NCBI RefSeq assembly: GCF_032108445.1
Contig: NZ_CP134876.1
Location: forward strand, 1,674,001-1,738,000
Origin: Micromonospora halotolerans
Lineage (GTDB): Bacteria > Actinomycetota > Actinomycetes > Mycobacteriales > Micromonosporaceae
Length of the DNA stretch: 64,000 nucleotides
Direction of reading: 5' to 3'
Shown here: positions 15,960 to 25,345 of the stretch, piece by piece
Layout of the letters: the number at the start of each line of letters is the position of its first letter
Numbering within the stretch: the first letter of the stretch is position 1
Notes under the pieces: generated by a model
Databases searched by the model: none
What the model saw: only the letters and a program-made list of their open reading frames with translations
Told to the model about the DNA's origin: nothing
Made by a program: the position numbers and the translations under genes

Positions 15960-17240
15960 TCAGCCGATCCGCTCGATCACCAGCGGGGTCGCGGCGGGTG
16001 CCTCGGGCGCGATCCGGACCGCCCGCTCCGCCTCCGCCAGCGCCGCCGGGATCCGCTCGGCGTGCTCGGCGCGCAGCTCGTACAGGGGCTCGCCGGCACG
16101 TACCGGGTCGCCCGGGCGCTTGTGCAGCACCACACCGGCCGGGATGCTCACCGGGTCCTCCTTGCGGGCCCGGCCGGCGCCGAGCCGCCAGGCGGCCACG
16201 CCCATCGCGTACGCGTCGATGCCGGCCACGTAGCCGTCCCCGGTCGCGGTGACCACCTCGACCTCGGGGGCCTTCGGCATGGGGGCGTCCGGGTCGCCGC
16301 CCTGTGCCCGGATCATCGCGCGCCAGGCGTCCATGGCCCGGCCGTCCCGCAGCGCCGCCTCGGGGTCGGCGTCCGGCAGGCCCGCCGCGACCAGCATCTC
16401 CCGGGCCAGCGCCAGGGTCAGTTCCACCACGTCGGCCGGGCCGCCGCCGGCCAGCACCTCGACCGACTCGGTCACCTCGACCGCGTTGCCGATGGTGCGG
16501 CCCAGCGGGGTGGACATGTCGGTGAGCAGGGCGACCGTGCGCACCCCGTGCGCCCCGCCCAGCTCCACCATGGTCCGGGCCAGCTCGCGGGCGTCGTCGA
16601 CGTTCTTCATGAAGGCGCCGGAGCCCACCTTCACGTCGAGCACCAGGGCCCCGGTCCCCTCGGCGATCTTCTTGCTCATGATGGAGCTGGCGATCAGCGG
16701 GATGGCCTCGACGGTGCCGGTGACGTCGCGCAGCGCGTACAGCTTGCGGTCGGCCGGGGCCAGCCCCTCGCCGGCCGCGCAGATCACCGCGCCGACGTCG
16801 CGCAGCTGGGCGATGAACTCGTCGTTGCTCAGCGCGGCCCGCCAGCCGGGGATGGACTCCAGCTTGTCCAGGGTGCCGCCGGTGTGGCCGAGACCCCGGC
16901 CGCTGAGCTGCGGCACGGCCGCGCCGCAGGCCGCGACCAGCGGGGTCAGCGGCAGGGTGATCTTGTCGCCGACGCCGCCGGTGGAGTGCTTGTCGACGGT
17001 CGGGCGCGCCACCGGCGACAGGTCCAGCCGCTCGCCGCTGGCGATCATCGCGGCGGTCCACCGGGCGATCTCCGGCGCGGTCATGCCGCGCAGCAGGATC
17101 GCCATGGCCAGCGCCGACATCTGCTCGTCGGCCACCAACCCCCTGGTGTACGCGTCGACCACCCAGTCGATCTGGCCGTCGCTCAGCACGCCCCCGTCCC
17201 GCTTGGCCCGGATGACGTCAACCGCCGTGAATGCACTCAT
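15960..17240 (-). CDS. deoA: Thymidine (pyrimidine-nucleoside) phosphorylase
   Basis: A 426-residue enzyme that cleaves thymidine, and often uridine, with phosphate to give the base and (deoxy)ribose-1-phosphate. The family signature SGRGLGHTGGTLDKLESIPG is intact, as is the phosphate-binding KHSTGGVGDKITLPL near residue 84. VLDVKVGSGAFMK and the C-terminal barrel-sandwich domain (GYVAGIDAYAMGVAAWRLGAGR) are also present. ATG 17240 starts MSAFTAVDVIRAKRDGG, the usual N-terminus. It lies 41 bases downstream of cdd and would complete pyrimidine nucleoside breakdown after import by the adjacent ABC system. Confidence 0.95.
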   Translation of the reverse strand: MSAFTAVDVIRAKRDGGVLSDGQIDWVVDAYTRGLVADEQMSALAMAILLRGMTAPEIARWTAAMIASGERLDLSPVARPTVDKHSTGGVGDKITLPLTPLVAACGAAVPQLSGRGLGHTGGTLDKLESIPGWRAALSNDEFIAQLRDVGAVICAAGEGLAPADRKLYALRDVTGTVEAIPLIASSIMSKKIAEGTGALVLDVKVGSGAFMKNVDDARELARTMVELGGAHGVRTVALLTDMSTPLGRTIGNAVEVTESVEVLAGGGPADVVELTLALAREMLVAAGLPDADPEAALRDGRAMDAWRAMIRAQGGDPDAPMPKAPEVEVVTATGDGYVAGIDAYAMGVAAWRLGAGRARKEDPVSIPAGVVLHKRPGDPVRAGEPLYELRAEHAERIPAALAEAERAVRIAPEAPAATPLVIERIG

Positions 17241-17281
17241 CAGATGATCTTTCCTCGTCGTTCCGGAACCGGTGCCCCAGC

Positions 17282-17989
17282 TCAGGCCGGGGACCAGCGG
17301 ATCGGGATCTCCAGCGGCGGATCGCCCTCGCCGGCCCAGAAAATGGTGCCCGACGCGTCCACCACGACGACGCGCGGCGTCCGGGCCAGCCCCCAGGTGA
17401 TCGCCTCCGCCGGGTCGTCCCAGGTCGGGCCCTCCTCCAGCACACCGGTCTCGGCGGCCTCGGTGTCACCGGCCGACCGCTCCCAGTACGCCGTCCACAC
17501 CTGCTGCCCGGCCGAGAGGTCCGGGTGCACGAAGACCGTGCCCCGGCCCCGCCAGGCGGCCAGCCGCTCCGGCACCACCGGCAGCGGGGTCTCGCCGACC
17601 ACGGCCTCCAGGTCCTCCACGCCGAACGCGTGCGGCAGCAGCTCGGCCATCCGCAGCGGCCGGCCCTTCGTCTCGATCAGGCACTCCGGGCCGCCGTTCT
17701 CCCACAGCAGCTGCCGGCACCGGCCGCACGGCATGAGCGGCTCGCCGGTGGCGTCGACGCAGGACAGCGCCACGAGCCGGCCACCGCCGGTGGCGTGCAG
17801 CGAGGAGACCACCCCGCACTCGGCGCAGAGGACCACGCCGTACGCGGCGTTCTCCACGTTGCAGCCGACCACCACCCGGCCGTCGTCGACCAGTGCGGCC
17901 GCCCCGACGGGGAACTTCGAGTAGGGCGCGTACGCGTGCCGCATGACCTCGGTGGCGGCGGCCCGCAGCCGCTCCCAGTCGATCTCCAT
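17282..17989 (-). CDS. cdd: Cytidine deaminase with long C-terminal extension
   Basis: This 235-residue protein starts at ATG 17989, with GGGAG 6 bases upstream; a second ATG 21 bases earlier has no such site. Residues 1-125 are a complete tetrameric-type cytidine deaminase: FPVGAAAL, GCNVENAAYG, the zinc motif CAE and PCGRCRQLL, ending near MAELLPHAFG, where typical enzymes stop at about 130 residues. About 105 further residues follow without homology I recognise. They include an aromatic, acidic segment (FVHPDLSAGQQVWTAYWERS) and end in a strand-rich piece with VVVVDASGTIFWAGEG. The enzyme converts (deoxy)cytidine to (deoxy)uridine. A hairpin at 18049-18078 separates it from the transporter genes. 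Confidence 0.9.
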   Translation of the reverse strand: MEIDWERLRAAATEVMRHAYAPYSKFPVGAAALVDDGRVVVGCNVENAAYGVVLCAECGVVSSLHATGGGRLVALSCVDATGEPLMPCGRCRQLLWENGGPECLIETKGRPLRMAELLPHAFGVEDLEAVVGETPLPVVPERLAAWRGRGTVFVHPDLSAGQQVWTAYWERSAGDTEAAETGVLEEGPTWDDPAEAITWGLARTPRVVVVDASGTIFWAGEGDPPLEIPIRWSPA

Positions 17990-18048
17990 CACGACTCCCA
18001 TTCTGCCCAATTCACGCTGATCGGTCGCGGCGGCGGCCGGAGACGACC

Positions 18049-18078
18049 GTGCCCGGCGGGTACAACCCCGCCGGGCAC
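18049..18078. terminator. 12-bp hairpin after the nucleoside permease gene
   Basis: GTGCCCGGCGGG (18049-18060) and CCCGCCGGGCAC (18067-18078) pair perfectly around a 6-base loop. The element begins 16 bases beyond the permease stop on the minus strand and precedes cdd, so it terminates or attenuates the transport operon. Confidence 0.75.
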
Positions 18079-18094
18079 GCTGCGTCGCGGGCGG

Positions 18095-19372
18095 TCAGCC
18101 CTTGATGTACGGCTTGCCGTCGGCGGCCGGCGCCCGGACCTTGCCGACCAGCCCGGCCACCGCCAGGATCGTCGCCAGGTAGGGCAGCATGGCGAGGAAC
18201 TGGCTCGGGATGCTGCTGCCGATCGCGCCCAGGTAGGTGGCGAGCTGGTCGGCGAACCCGAAGAAGAGCGCCGCGAGCAGCGCGCCGGTCGGGCTCCACC
18301 GGCCGAAGATCAGCGCGGCCAGGGCGATGAAGCCCTTACCGCCGATCATGTTCTTGGTGAACGAGTAGAGCGCCAGGGTGTACGAGGCGCCACCGATGCC
18401 GGCCACCACACCGGCCATGAGCACGTTGCGGTAGCGCAGCCGCAGCACCTTCACACCGAGCGTGTCGGCGGCCGTCGGGTGCTCGCCCACCGACCGGGTC
18501 CGCAGACCCCACCGGGTACGGAACAGCGCGAGGTGGATGACCAGCACCAGCAGCAGACCGAGGTAGAGGAAGATGTTGCCCCGGAACAGCGCCGGGCCGA
18601 TCAGCGGGATGTCCTTGAGCAGCGGGATCTCCCAGTTGCCGAACCGGGGCGCGCTGTTGTACTTCGTCGCGTCGGTCTGCATCAACCGCTCGTAGAGGAA
18701 GCCGGTGACCCCGACCGCGAACAGGTTGAGCACGGTGCCCATGACCACCTGGTCGACCAGGTAGCGGATCGCGAAGACGGCGAGCAGCAGCGAGATGAGC
18801 GCGCCGCCGACCGCCGCGGCCACCAGGCCGACCCAGACGCTCTGGTAGATGCTGCCGAAGAGCGCACCGCTGAACGCTCCCATGAGCAGCTGGCCCTCAA
18901 TCGCCACGTTGACCACGCCGGTCCGCTCGCAGAGCACGCCGGACAACGCACCGAAGATCAGCGGCAGGGCCAGGATGAACGTGCCCCGGACGATGTTGAC
19001 CAGCGGCATGAAGTTGCGCCCCTCGGGGGCGGCCGAGACCTGCCAGCACAGGAAGCTCAGCACGAAGGCGACCAGCCCGATGCCGAGCAGCACGGTGAGC
19101 CAGCGCTTCGGCACGCCGGCGAGCAGGGCGCCGCCGGCCGCCGCGGCGACGACGCCGAAGAGGATCGCACCGACGGTGCCGGTGATCTCCAGGGCGGCGC
19201 CGCCCTCGGTCTCGCTGAGGGTGAACCGCGCCTGCTGGTCGGTCGCGAGCGCGCCGAAGAGCACGGCGGCGAGCACGCCCAGCGCCAGCAGGACGACACC
19301 GACCTTGCGGGTCCGCGTCCAGAAGCCCTCGTCGACGGTGACGGCGACATCGGGGACAGCCATGGTCGACAT
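18095..19372 (-). CDS. Nucleoside ABC transporter permease (NupQ type)
   Basis: A 425-residue multi-spanning membrane protein of the branched-chain-type permease family used by BmpA-dependent nucleoside transporters. It has FGALSGVLCERTGVVNVAIEGQLLMGAF, the characteristic E.G.. .N...EG loop, and later GLRTRSVGEHPTAADTLGVKVLRLRYRNVL, the ATPase-coupling segment. About 100 N-terminal residues with two or three extra hydrophobic helices precede the conserved core, so it is longer than the Bacillus counterpart. It starts 4 bases after the stop of the partner permease. The pair would form the membrane channel for the ATPase at 20732-22285. Confidence 0.9.
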   Translation of the reverse strand: MSTMAVPDVAVTVDEGFWTRTRKVGVVLLALGVLAAVLFGALATDQQARFTLSETEGGAALEITGTVGAILFGVVAAAAGGALLAGVPKRWLTVLLGIGLVAFVLSFLCWQVSAAPEGRNFMPLVNIVRGTFILALPLIFGALSGVLCERTGVVNVAIEGQLLMGAFSGALFGSIYQSVWVGLVAAAVGGALISLLLAVFAIRYLVDQVVMGTVLNLFAVGVTGFLYERLMQTDATKYNSAPRFGNWEIPLLKDIPLIGPALFRGNIFLYLGLLLVLVIHLALFRTRWGLRTRSVGEHPTAADTLGVKVLRLRYRNVLMAGVVAGIGGASYTLALYSFTKNMIGGKGFIALAALIFGRWSPTGALLAALFFGFADQLATYLGAIGSSIPSQFLAMLPYLATILAVAGLVGKVRAPAADGKPYIKG

Positions 19373-19376
19373 TGCC

Positions 19377-20735
19377 TTACCAGCCCTTCGCCAGGCTCGT
19401 CTGCAAGCGGGCCGCGCGAGCGGCCCGCAGCTGGAAGATCGCCTTTACCAGGGCCGGCGCGGCGACGAAGATGACGATCAGCGCCTGAAGCACGGTGACC
19501 AGCTCCAGCGAGATCCCGGAGTACGACTGCATCCGGTTGCCGCCGGCCTGGAGCGCGCCGAAGAGCAGCGCGGCGAGCAGCACCCCCCAGGGCTTCAGGC
19601 GCCCGAGCAGCGCGACCAGGATGCCGTCGAAACCGATCTGCGCGATCACCAGCGGGGTGAGCGCGTTCGCGGTCGAGCCGAGCACCATGTTCGACCCGCC
19701 GAGGCCGGCCAGCAGACCCGCGATCGCCATGACCAGCACGTAGGTCTTGGTGACGCTGATGCCGGCGGTCCGGGCGGCGTCCGGGTTCTCGCCGACCGCG
19801 CGCAGCTCGAAGCCGAGCGTCGAGCGGTTCAGCAGCCAGGCGATGAACCAGGTGATCAACACCGCGAGCAGGATGCCGGCGTGCACCCGCAGGTTGTCGC
19901 CGAGCAGCCGGGGCAGCTGGGCGGAGGACTCGACCGGCTTGCTGATCGCGTCCGACCGGTTCGGGTTCTGCACCCCGCTCTGGACGATGATCCAGGACAG
20001 GAAGTAGACCGCCACGTAGTTGAGCATGATCGTGGTGATCACCTCGTGGGCGCCGGTGCGCGCCTTGAGGATGCCCGGGATGAAGCCCCAGAGCGCGCCG
20101 CCGAGCGCGCCGGCGATCAGCGCGATGAGCAGGTGCACCCCGGGCGGCAGCGGCAGCGCGAAGCCGGTGACGGCGGCCAGGACGACGCCGATGGTGGCCT
20201 GCCCCTGTGCGCCGATGTTGAACAGGCCGCCCCGGAAGGCGAGCGCCACCGACAGGCCGGTGAAGACCAGCGGCGCGGTGTAGGTGAGCGTCTCCGAGAT
20301 CGGACCCATCGCGGCGCTGAAGCCGACCGCGTCCGGGTCGAAGATGGCGCCCTTGAACAGGTTCGCGTACGCCTCGCTCACCACGGTCCAGCTGGCGTTG
20401 AGCGCGTCCGCCGGTCGGGCCGTGATGTAGCCGTAGGTGGCCAGCACCTCCGGGTCGGAGACGATGATCAGCACCGCGCCGACCAGCATGGCCAGCAGCA
20501 CCGCGAGCACGGTCACGGTGACCGTGTTGGCCGCCCAGAGGTTGTCCAGGAAGAGCCGGCCCAGCGTGGGGCGGGGCTCCCCGGCCGGGGGCTGCTTCGT
20601 CGCGGTGGCGGGCACCGCCCGCTCGGTGTCGCCGGCGGGCGCGGTCGGTGTCGCGCGGGCCTCGCTCCGCGCCTCCTGCCCCTCGGTCGCCGGCTCCTTG
20701 TCGGGGGAGCCCGACACCGGGTCTGGGTTGGTCAT
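19377..20735 (-). CDS. Nucleoside ABC transporter permease (NupP type)
   Basis: A 452-residue permease. A disordered acidic/Pro-rich N-terminus of about 65 residues precedes the membrane core. The core includes [27 protein letters not shown], the family FN.G..GQ signature, and the coupling segment [34 protein letters not shown]. Its start overlaps the ATPase stop by 4 bases (ATGA). With its NupQ-type partner it imports purine/pyrimidine nucleosides delivered by the lipoprotein at 22493-23581. Confidence 0.9.
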   Translation of the reverse strand: MTNPDPVSGSPDKEPATEGQEARSEARATPTAPAGDTERAVPATATKQPPAGEPRPTLGRLFLDNLWAANTVTVTVLAVLLAMLVGAVLIIVSDPEVLATYGYITARPADALNASWTVVSEAYANLFKGAIFDPDAVGFSAAMGPISETLTYTAPLVFTGLSVALAFRGGLFNIGAQGQATIGVVLAAVTGFALPLPPGVHLLIALIAGALGGALWGFIPGILKARTGAHEVITTIMLNYVAVYFLSWIIVQSGVQNPNRSDAISKPVESSAQLPRLLGDNLRVHAGILLAVLITWFIAWLLNRSTLGFELRAVGENPDAARTAGISVTKTYVLVMAIAGLLAGLGGSNMVLGSTANALTPLVIAQIGFDGILVALLGRLKPWGVLLAALLFGALQAGGNRMQSYSGISLELVTVLQALIVIFVAAPALVKAIFQLRAARAARLQTSLAKGW

Positions 20736-22285
20736 GCCTCGTCCTCGTTGCCAGGGCGGTCAGCGGTCGTGGTGGCGGTGTCCGGCGTGATGCCGGCCAT
20801 CAGCAGGCCGATCTCCTCGCGGGGGGTGTCCGGGCCGACGATGCCGATGATCCGGCCGCGGTACATGACCGCGATCCGGTCGGCCAGGCCGATCACCTCG
20901 TCCAGTTCGCTGGAGACCACCATGACGGCGGTGCCGATGTCCCGTTCGCGGATGACCCGGCTGTGGATGAACTCGATCGAGCCGACGTCCACGCCCCGGG
21001 TGGGCTGGGCGGCGATGAAGAGCTTCAGCGGCCGGGACAGCTCCCGGGCCACGATCACCTTCTGCTGGTTGCCGCCGGACAGGGTGCCGACCGCCGCGTC
21101 GGCCGAGGAGGTGCGGACGTCGAACTGCTCGATCCGCTCCTTCGCCGACTTCGCGATGGCGTCCGGCTTGAGCGAGAGGCCCTTGCCGAACGGCGGCCGG
21201 TCGTAGATGTCCAGCACCAGGTTCTCCGCGACGGAGAACTCCTTGACCAGGCCGTCGACGCTGCGGTCCTCCGGGACGTACCCGACGCCGGCGCGGAGCA
21301 CCTTCTTGGTGGTCCAGCCGTGCACGGCCTGGCCGTCCAGGGTGATCGAGCCGGCGAGCACCGGGCGCAGGCCCATGATCGCCTCGATCAGCTCGGTCTG
21401 CCCGTTGCCCTGCACGCCCGCGATGCCGAGCACCTCACCGGCGCGCACGGTCAGGTCGACGCCGTCGACCGCGCGCACCTGCCGGTCGTCGTCGACGACC
21501 AGGCCGGCGATCTCGAGGATCGGCTTGCCCGGCTGGGCCGGCTTCTTGTCCACGGTCAGCCGGACGTTGCGGCCCACCATGAGCGCGGCCAGCTCGTCGC
21601 GGCTGGCGCTCGGCTCGGCGGTGCCGACCGTCTTCCCGCGCCGGATCACCGTGATCCGGTCGGCGACCGCCTTGACCTCGCCCAGCTTGTGGGTGATGAA
21701 CACGATCGACTTGCCGGCCTCCTTGAGCGACCGCATGACCGCGAGCAGTTCCTCGGTCTCCTGCGGGGTCAGCACGGCGGTCGGCTCGTCGAGGATGAGC
21801 AGGTCGACGTCGCGGGTGAGCGCCTTGACGATCTCCACCCGCTGCTGGATGCCGACCGGCAGGTCCTCGATCACCGCGTCCGGGTCGACCCGGAGGTTGT
21901 ACCGCTCGGAGACCTCGGCGACCTCGCGCCGGGCCCGCCGCCGGTCGAGGAAGCCGGTGAAGCTCCCCCTGGTCTGTTCCGCGCCGAGCATCACGTTCTC
22001 GGCCACGGTGAAGACCGGCACCAGCATGAAGTGCTGGTGCACCATGCCGATCCCGGCGGCGATCGCGTCGGACGGGCCCTTCAGCTTCAGCGGCTTGCCG
22101 TCGACCAGGATCTCGCCCTCGTCGGGCTGGTACAGCCCGTAGAGCACGTTCATCAGGGTCGACTTGCCGGCGCCGTTCTCGCCGAGCAGGGCGTGGATCT
22201 CTCCAGGCTCCACCGTAAGGTCGATGTGGTCGTTGGCGACCAGATCACCGAACCGCTTGGTGATGCCGCGCAGTTCGAGTCTCAG
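20732..22285 (-). CDS. Nucleoside ABC transporter ATP-binding protein (NupO type), probable CTG start
   Basis: A 517-residue protein with two fused ABC domains, as in RbsA/NupO. Domain 1 has Walker [12 protein letters not shown] (about 33-43), signature [13 protein letters not shown] and Walker [14 protein letters not shown]. Domain 2 has the degenerate Walker [11 protein letters not shown] and signature [15 protein letters not shown]. From the first standard start in frame (GTG 22213) the protein would lack the beginning of domain 1. The conserved [24 protein letters not shown] lies upstream and is open only back to a CTG at 22285-22283, 5 bases after AGGAGG (22296-22291). I therefore annotate a CTG start. 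It couples ATP hydrolysis to the two permeases downstream, with which it is translationally coupled. Confidence 0.85.
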   Translation of the reverse strand: MRLELRGITKRFGDLVANDHIDLTVEPGEIHALLGENGAGKSTLMNVLYGLYQPDEGEILVDGKPLKLKGPSDAIAAGIGMVHQHFMLVPVFTVAENVMLGAEQTRGSFTGFLDRRRARREVAEVSERYNLRVDPDAVIEDLPVGIQQRVEIVKALTRDVDLLILDEPTAVLTPQETEELLAVMRSLKEAGKSIVFITHKLGEVKAVADRITVIRRGKTVGTAEPSASRDELAALMVGRNVRLTVDKKPAQPGKPILEIAGLVVDDDRQVRAVDGVDLTVRAGEVLGIAGVQGNGQTELIEAIMGLRPVLAGSITLDGQAVHGWTTKKVLRAGVGYVPEDRSVDGLVKEFSVAENLVLDIYDRPPFGKGLSLKPDAIAKSAKERIEQFDVRTSSADAAVGTLSGGNQQKVIVARELSRPLKLFIAAQPTRGVDVGSIEFIHSRVIRERDIGTAVMVVSSELDEVIGLADRIAVMYRGRIIGIVGPDTPREEIGLLMAGITPDTATTTADRPGNEDEA

Positions 22286-22492
22286 CGCAACCTCCTGGAG
22301 TGCGAGCGATGGTGCAGCGTAGCGGCTGCCGCGCCGCCACCGCGCCGGGTGGGGGTCAGTGGGGGATCAAGGTGATCGGCCGCCCCGACGTCGCGCGGGG
22401 TTTCCCGCGTACGCCGAGGCGGCCGGATCGTCAAACCTGGTGCCCGCCGCCCCCCGCTGCCGATGATCTCACCGCGGGGGTCGGCGGAGCGG

Positions 22493-23581
22493 TCACTTGG
22501 TCGGCTGGGCCCTCGAGGTGACCGTGATGGTGCCGGCGGCGATGTCCGCCTTGATCTTGTCGACCTCGGCCTTCAGGTCCGCCGGGACCTTGCTGTCGAA
22601 GTCGTGGTACGGGGCGATCGAGACACCGTTGTTGGCCAGGGTGCCGACGAAGCCCGGCTTGGCCTGGAGCTTCTCGCCGTTGGCGGCCTTCAGCACGGCG
22701 TCCTTGACGGCGTCCGGGATGTTCTTGACGACCGTGGTGACGAGCGCCGGGCAGTTCGGGGTGCTCTCGCAGCCGTCGACATCCACCCAGACGACCGAGT
22801 ACTTGCCGTTGGAGGCCTGCGCCGCGGCGGTGGTGCCGAGGCCGGCGCCGCCGGCGACCGGCATGATGATGTCCGCGCCCTGGGCGACCAGCGCGTCGGA
22901 GACCTTCTTGCCCTCGTCCTGCTTGACGAAGTCGTTGGTGAAGGAGCCCTTCTGGGTGGCCTTGTCCCAACCGATGACCTGAACGTTCTTGTTCTTGGCC
23001 TTGTTGTAGTACGCCACGCCGTCGGCGAAGCCGTCCATGAAGATGGTGACCGGCGGGATCGGCAGACCACCGTAGGTGCCGACCTTGCCCGACTTGCTCA
23101 GCCCGGCGGCCAGGTAACCGGCCTGGAAGGCGGCCTGCGCGGTGTCGAACTGCATCGGGTAGACGTTGTCCACGCCCGGGTTCGCGTCCACGATGCCGAA
23201 CTGCTGGTTCGGGTTCGCCGCCGCGGCCTTCTTGGTGGCGTCCTGCATCAGGCCACCGACGGCCAGGATGAAGTCGCACTTCTGGTTGACGAACCCGGTC
23301 AGGTTGACCTCGTAGTCCGCCTCGGCCTTCGACTGGACGTTCTTGATGTCGATGTTGTCGTTCTCCTTCTTCGCCTCCTGAAGGCCCTTCCAGGCCGAGG
23401 TGTTGAAGGACTTGTCATCGATGCCGCCGACGTCCGTCACCATGCAGGCGCTGAACTTCTTGCCGCCGTTGCCCCCGGCGTTGTTGTCGTCCTTGGGAGC
23501 CTCACCACAAGCGGCGGCGCCCAGCACGAGGCCACCCGCCACGATGGCGGAGGCGATCCGCATCCCACGCACAGCGCGCAA
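22493..23581 (-). CDS. BmpA-family nucleoside-binding lipoprotein
   Basis: A 362-residue secreted receptor. Start TTG 23581 is preceded by AAGGAG with a 5-base spacer; ATG 23563 inside the signal peptide is the alternative. The signal sequence RIASAIVAGGLVLGAAACG has a lipobox AAAC, followed by KFSACMVTDVGGIDDKSFNTSAWKGL, the BMP signature D.GG..D.SFN...W.G. Further family blocks are DFILAVGGLMQDATKKAAAANP and YLAAGLSKSGKVGTYGGLPIPPV. These receptors bind purine (and some pyrimidine) nucleosides outside the membrane. It is the first gene of the transport operon, with about 207 bases before the ATPase gene, and candidate operators lie upstream at 23704-23746. Confidence 0.92.
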   Translation of the reverse strand: MRAVRGMRIASAIVAGGLVLGAAACGEAPKDDNNAGGNGGKKFSACMVTDVGGIDDKSFNTSAWKGLQEAKKENDNIDIKNVQSKAEADYEVNLTGFVNQKCDFILAVGGLMQDATKKAAAANPNQQFGIVDANPGVDNVYPMQFDTAQAAFQAGYLAAGLSKSGKVGTYGGLPIPPVTIFMDGFADGVAYYNKAKNKNVQVIGWDKATQKGSFTNDFVKQDEGKKVSDALVAQGADIIMPVAGGAGLGTTAAAQASNGKYSVVWVDVDGCESTPNCPALVTTVVKNIPDAVKDAVLKAANGEKLQAKPGFVGTLANNGVSIAPYHDFDSKVPADLKAEVDKIKADIAAGTITVTSRAQPTK

Positions 23582-23703
23582 GACGTCTCCTTCCCATTGC
23601 ACACCGCGTCGTGCGCGGTGGCAGCCCTTGCGCCGGCCTGCGGTGTGCCGCCGGCGTCCCACGTTACGGACGGGAGCGTACGCCCGCGCCCACCCACCGG
23701 CCG

Positions 23704-23746
23704 ACAATCGTGCACGACTGTTGAACGGTCGTTACCCCTACGTAAC
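23704..23746. promoter_or_regulatory. Two palindromes upstream of the nucleoside-binding protein gene
   Basis: ACAATCGTGCACGACTGT (23704-23721) is an 18-bp dyad with one mismatched pair. Ten bases away, GTTACCCCTACGTAAC (23731-23746) has 5-base arms around 6 bases. They lie 120-165 bases upstream of the TTG start in the only A/T-richer DNA of the region and are good candidates for regulator binding to the nucleoside-uptake promoter. Confidence 0.5.
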
Positions 23747-23840
23747 CCGCGCGTGGGGCACATCACCTTTCGTGCCGGCGGCCCTCCGGAGAGGTGTCGC
23801 GAACGTCCGTTTCCCGAGGTCTTCCCGCTGTGCCGCCGGG

Positions 23841-24182
23841 CTAACGCCAGAAGACCGCCACCGCCGCGTTGACCAGCGTCAACCCGATGATCGCCAGGAA
23901 GTGCCCGCGGTTCACGGACTCTCGCTTACGGGAGAAGAAGACCATGACAAAGATCAGCAGCGCGAGCACCAGCTTGGTGACAAGCTTCGCCGGTGCCGGC
24001 TCGTCGCCGTCCCGCAGCGGGGCGGACAGACCGATTCCGGTCAGCAGCCCGATCACCGAGCCCCAGAGCATGGCCGCGTTGATCCGGAGCCGGCCGTTGA
24101 CGTACTGGGCGATGGCGCCGCCGAGCAGCATCGCGAACCCGATCAGATGGACGTAGAGAAGGATCAGTCGAAGAGCTTCCAC
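23841..24182 (-). CDS. Small four-helix integral membrane protein
   Basis: A protein of about 113 residues with four hydrophobic segments (LRLILLYVHLIGFAMLLGGAI, AAMLWGSVIGLLTGIGL, KLVLALLIFVMVFF, FLAIIGLTLVNAAVAVFW). GTG 24182 is preferred because GGGGGAGG ends 9 bases upstream. The ATG at 24191 touches that ribosome-binding site and is too close. No function can be assigned. The next gene upstream on the same strand is the membrane protein at 24240-25247, about 57 bases away. Confidence 0.7.
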   Translation of the reverse strand: MEALRLILLYVHLIGFAMLLGGAIAQYVNGRLRINAAMLWGSVIGLLTGIGLSAPLRDGDEPAPAKLVTKLVLALLIFVMVFFSRKRESVNRGHFLAIIGLTLVNAAVAVFWR

Positions 24183-24239
24183 GCCGGCCATCCTCCCCCA
24201 TCAACGACGCCTTGTAGTAGCCGGCCCGCCGAGGTGCTG

Positions 24240-25247
24240 TCATACCGTGACCTCCTCCGGCCGTCCGGCCGGCTCCGGGCTGCCCGCGCCCACGCGGACG
24301 GACCGGCGGCCGACGAGGACCAGGGCCAGGCCGACGAGCGCGTACCCGGCCAGCACGGCCACCGGCCGGCCGGCGCCCGCCCCGTCGAAGAAGGCCGCCG
24401 AGCGCAGCAGCGTGCCGCCCGCACCGACCGGCAGGAACTGCCCCACCGTCCCCCAGGGTTGCGGCAGCAGCTCGGGCGCGGCGCCCACCGCGGAGAGCGG
24501 GTTGCCGACCAGGAAGACGAGCAGCGCGCCGAGCCCGATCCCGGGAGCGCCGAGGAGCGCGCCGAGGCCCGCCACGGTGCCCGCCGCGGCCAGCGCGAAC
24601 AGCCCGATGGCGCCCGTCTCGCGCCACAGGTCGCCGTCGAGCACACCGAGCCAGCCGTGCAGCACCGCGGTCCCCACGAGGCCGGCCAGGACGGCATAGC
24701 CGATCAGGCCGGCCAGCCGCGCCGCGCGCCGGGCGACCAGCACGGTGAGCAGCGCCCCGGCCAGCATGCCGGCCAGCGCCAGCGGCAGGAACCCGGCGGC
24801 GAAGCCGGCCCCCCGCGGATCGTCCGCGTCGGCCGGTACGACCTGCACCACCGGCACCGGACGGCCGGCGGAGAGCTGCGTGGCGGCCTCGGTGAGCAGC
24901 GCCGCGACGGTCGGGCTCGCGGCCGGGGCGGTGTGCAGGGCGACGCCGTCCGGGCCGACCACGAAGGCGGCGTACGCCTCCCGCTCGCGCAGCGCCCGGT
25001 CGGCGGCCGCCGCGTCGGGCAGCGTGGTGACGGTGAAGCCGCCGGGGCGGGCCGCCGTGAGCCGGGCGGCCAGCTCGGTGGCCGCGGGCGCGGGCCCGGC
25101 GACGGCGATCGGAAGGTCGCGCGGCGCCAGGTGGGCGGCCGGCGCCGCGAAGAGGGGTACGAGCAGCGCCTGCACCACCACCGCGAGGCTGGCGAGCAGG
25201 GCGGCGAGCAGCCACGGCGAGCGGGTCCGGTACGGGTGAGCGGGCAT
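24240..25247 (-). CDS. Multi-pass membrane protein, ABC-2/YhgE-like
   Basis: A 335-residue membrane protein starting at ATG 25247, with AAGGAGG 6 bases upstream. It has one N-terminal helix (PWLLAALLASLAVVVQALLVPLF) and an external domain of about 130 residues with LPIAVAGPAPAATELAARL and ALHTAPAASPTVAALLTEAA. About six closely spaced helices follow (LPLALAGMLAGALLTVLV ... ALAGYALVGLALVLVGRRS). This layout is that of YhgE/Pip-like and ABC-2-type exporter permeases, often acting without a dedicated ATPase gene nearby. The divergent TetR gene and the palindromic operator in its leader indicate ligand-inducible expression, as for efflux systems; that role is inferred. Confidence 0.75.
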   Translation of the reverse strand: MPAHPYRTRSPWLLAALLASLAVVVQALLVPLFAAPAAHLAPRDLPIAVAGPAPAATELAARLTAARPGGFTVTTLPDAAAADRALREREAYAAFVVGPDGVALHTAPAASPTVAALLTEAATQLSAGRPVPVVQVVPADADDPRGAGFAAGFLPLALAGMLAGALLTVLVARRAARLAGLIGYAVLAGLVGTAVLHGWLGVLDGDLWRETGAIGLFALAAAGTVAGLGALLGAPGIGLGALLVFLVGNPLSAVGAAPELLPQPWGTVGQFLPVGAGGTLLRSAAFFDGAGAGRPVAVLAGYALVGLALVLVGRRSVRVGAGSPEPAGRPEEVTV

Positions 25248-25261
25248 CGCCGCCTCCTTAA

Positions 25262-25331
25262 AACGAACGTTCGTTCTCTTGGACTGAGAGTGCGCCGTCG
25301 CACGGTTCACCGTCAAGAACGAACGTTCGCT
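25262..25331. promoter_or_regulatory. Twin palindromic TetR operators and divergent promoters
   Basis: AACGAACGTTCGTT (25262-25275) is a perfect 14-bp palindrome in the leader of the membrane-protein gene. A second copy, AACGAACGTTCGCT (25318-25331, one change), abuts the -10 TATACT (25333-25338) of the TetR gene. Their centres are 56 bases apart. GTG 25346 of the TetR gene is 7 bases after the -10, so that transcript is probably leaderless. Confidence 0.85.
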
Positions 25332-25345
25332 TTATACTGTGGGTC

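Noticed and set aside
22213..22285. A frameshift or pseudogene at the start of the nucleoside ABC ATPase
   Set aside because: The frame is continuous and conserved through the CTG. An unusual start codon explains the data better than a lesion.
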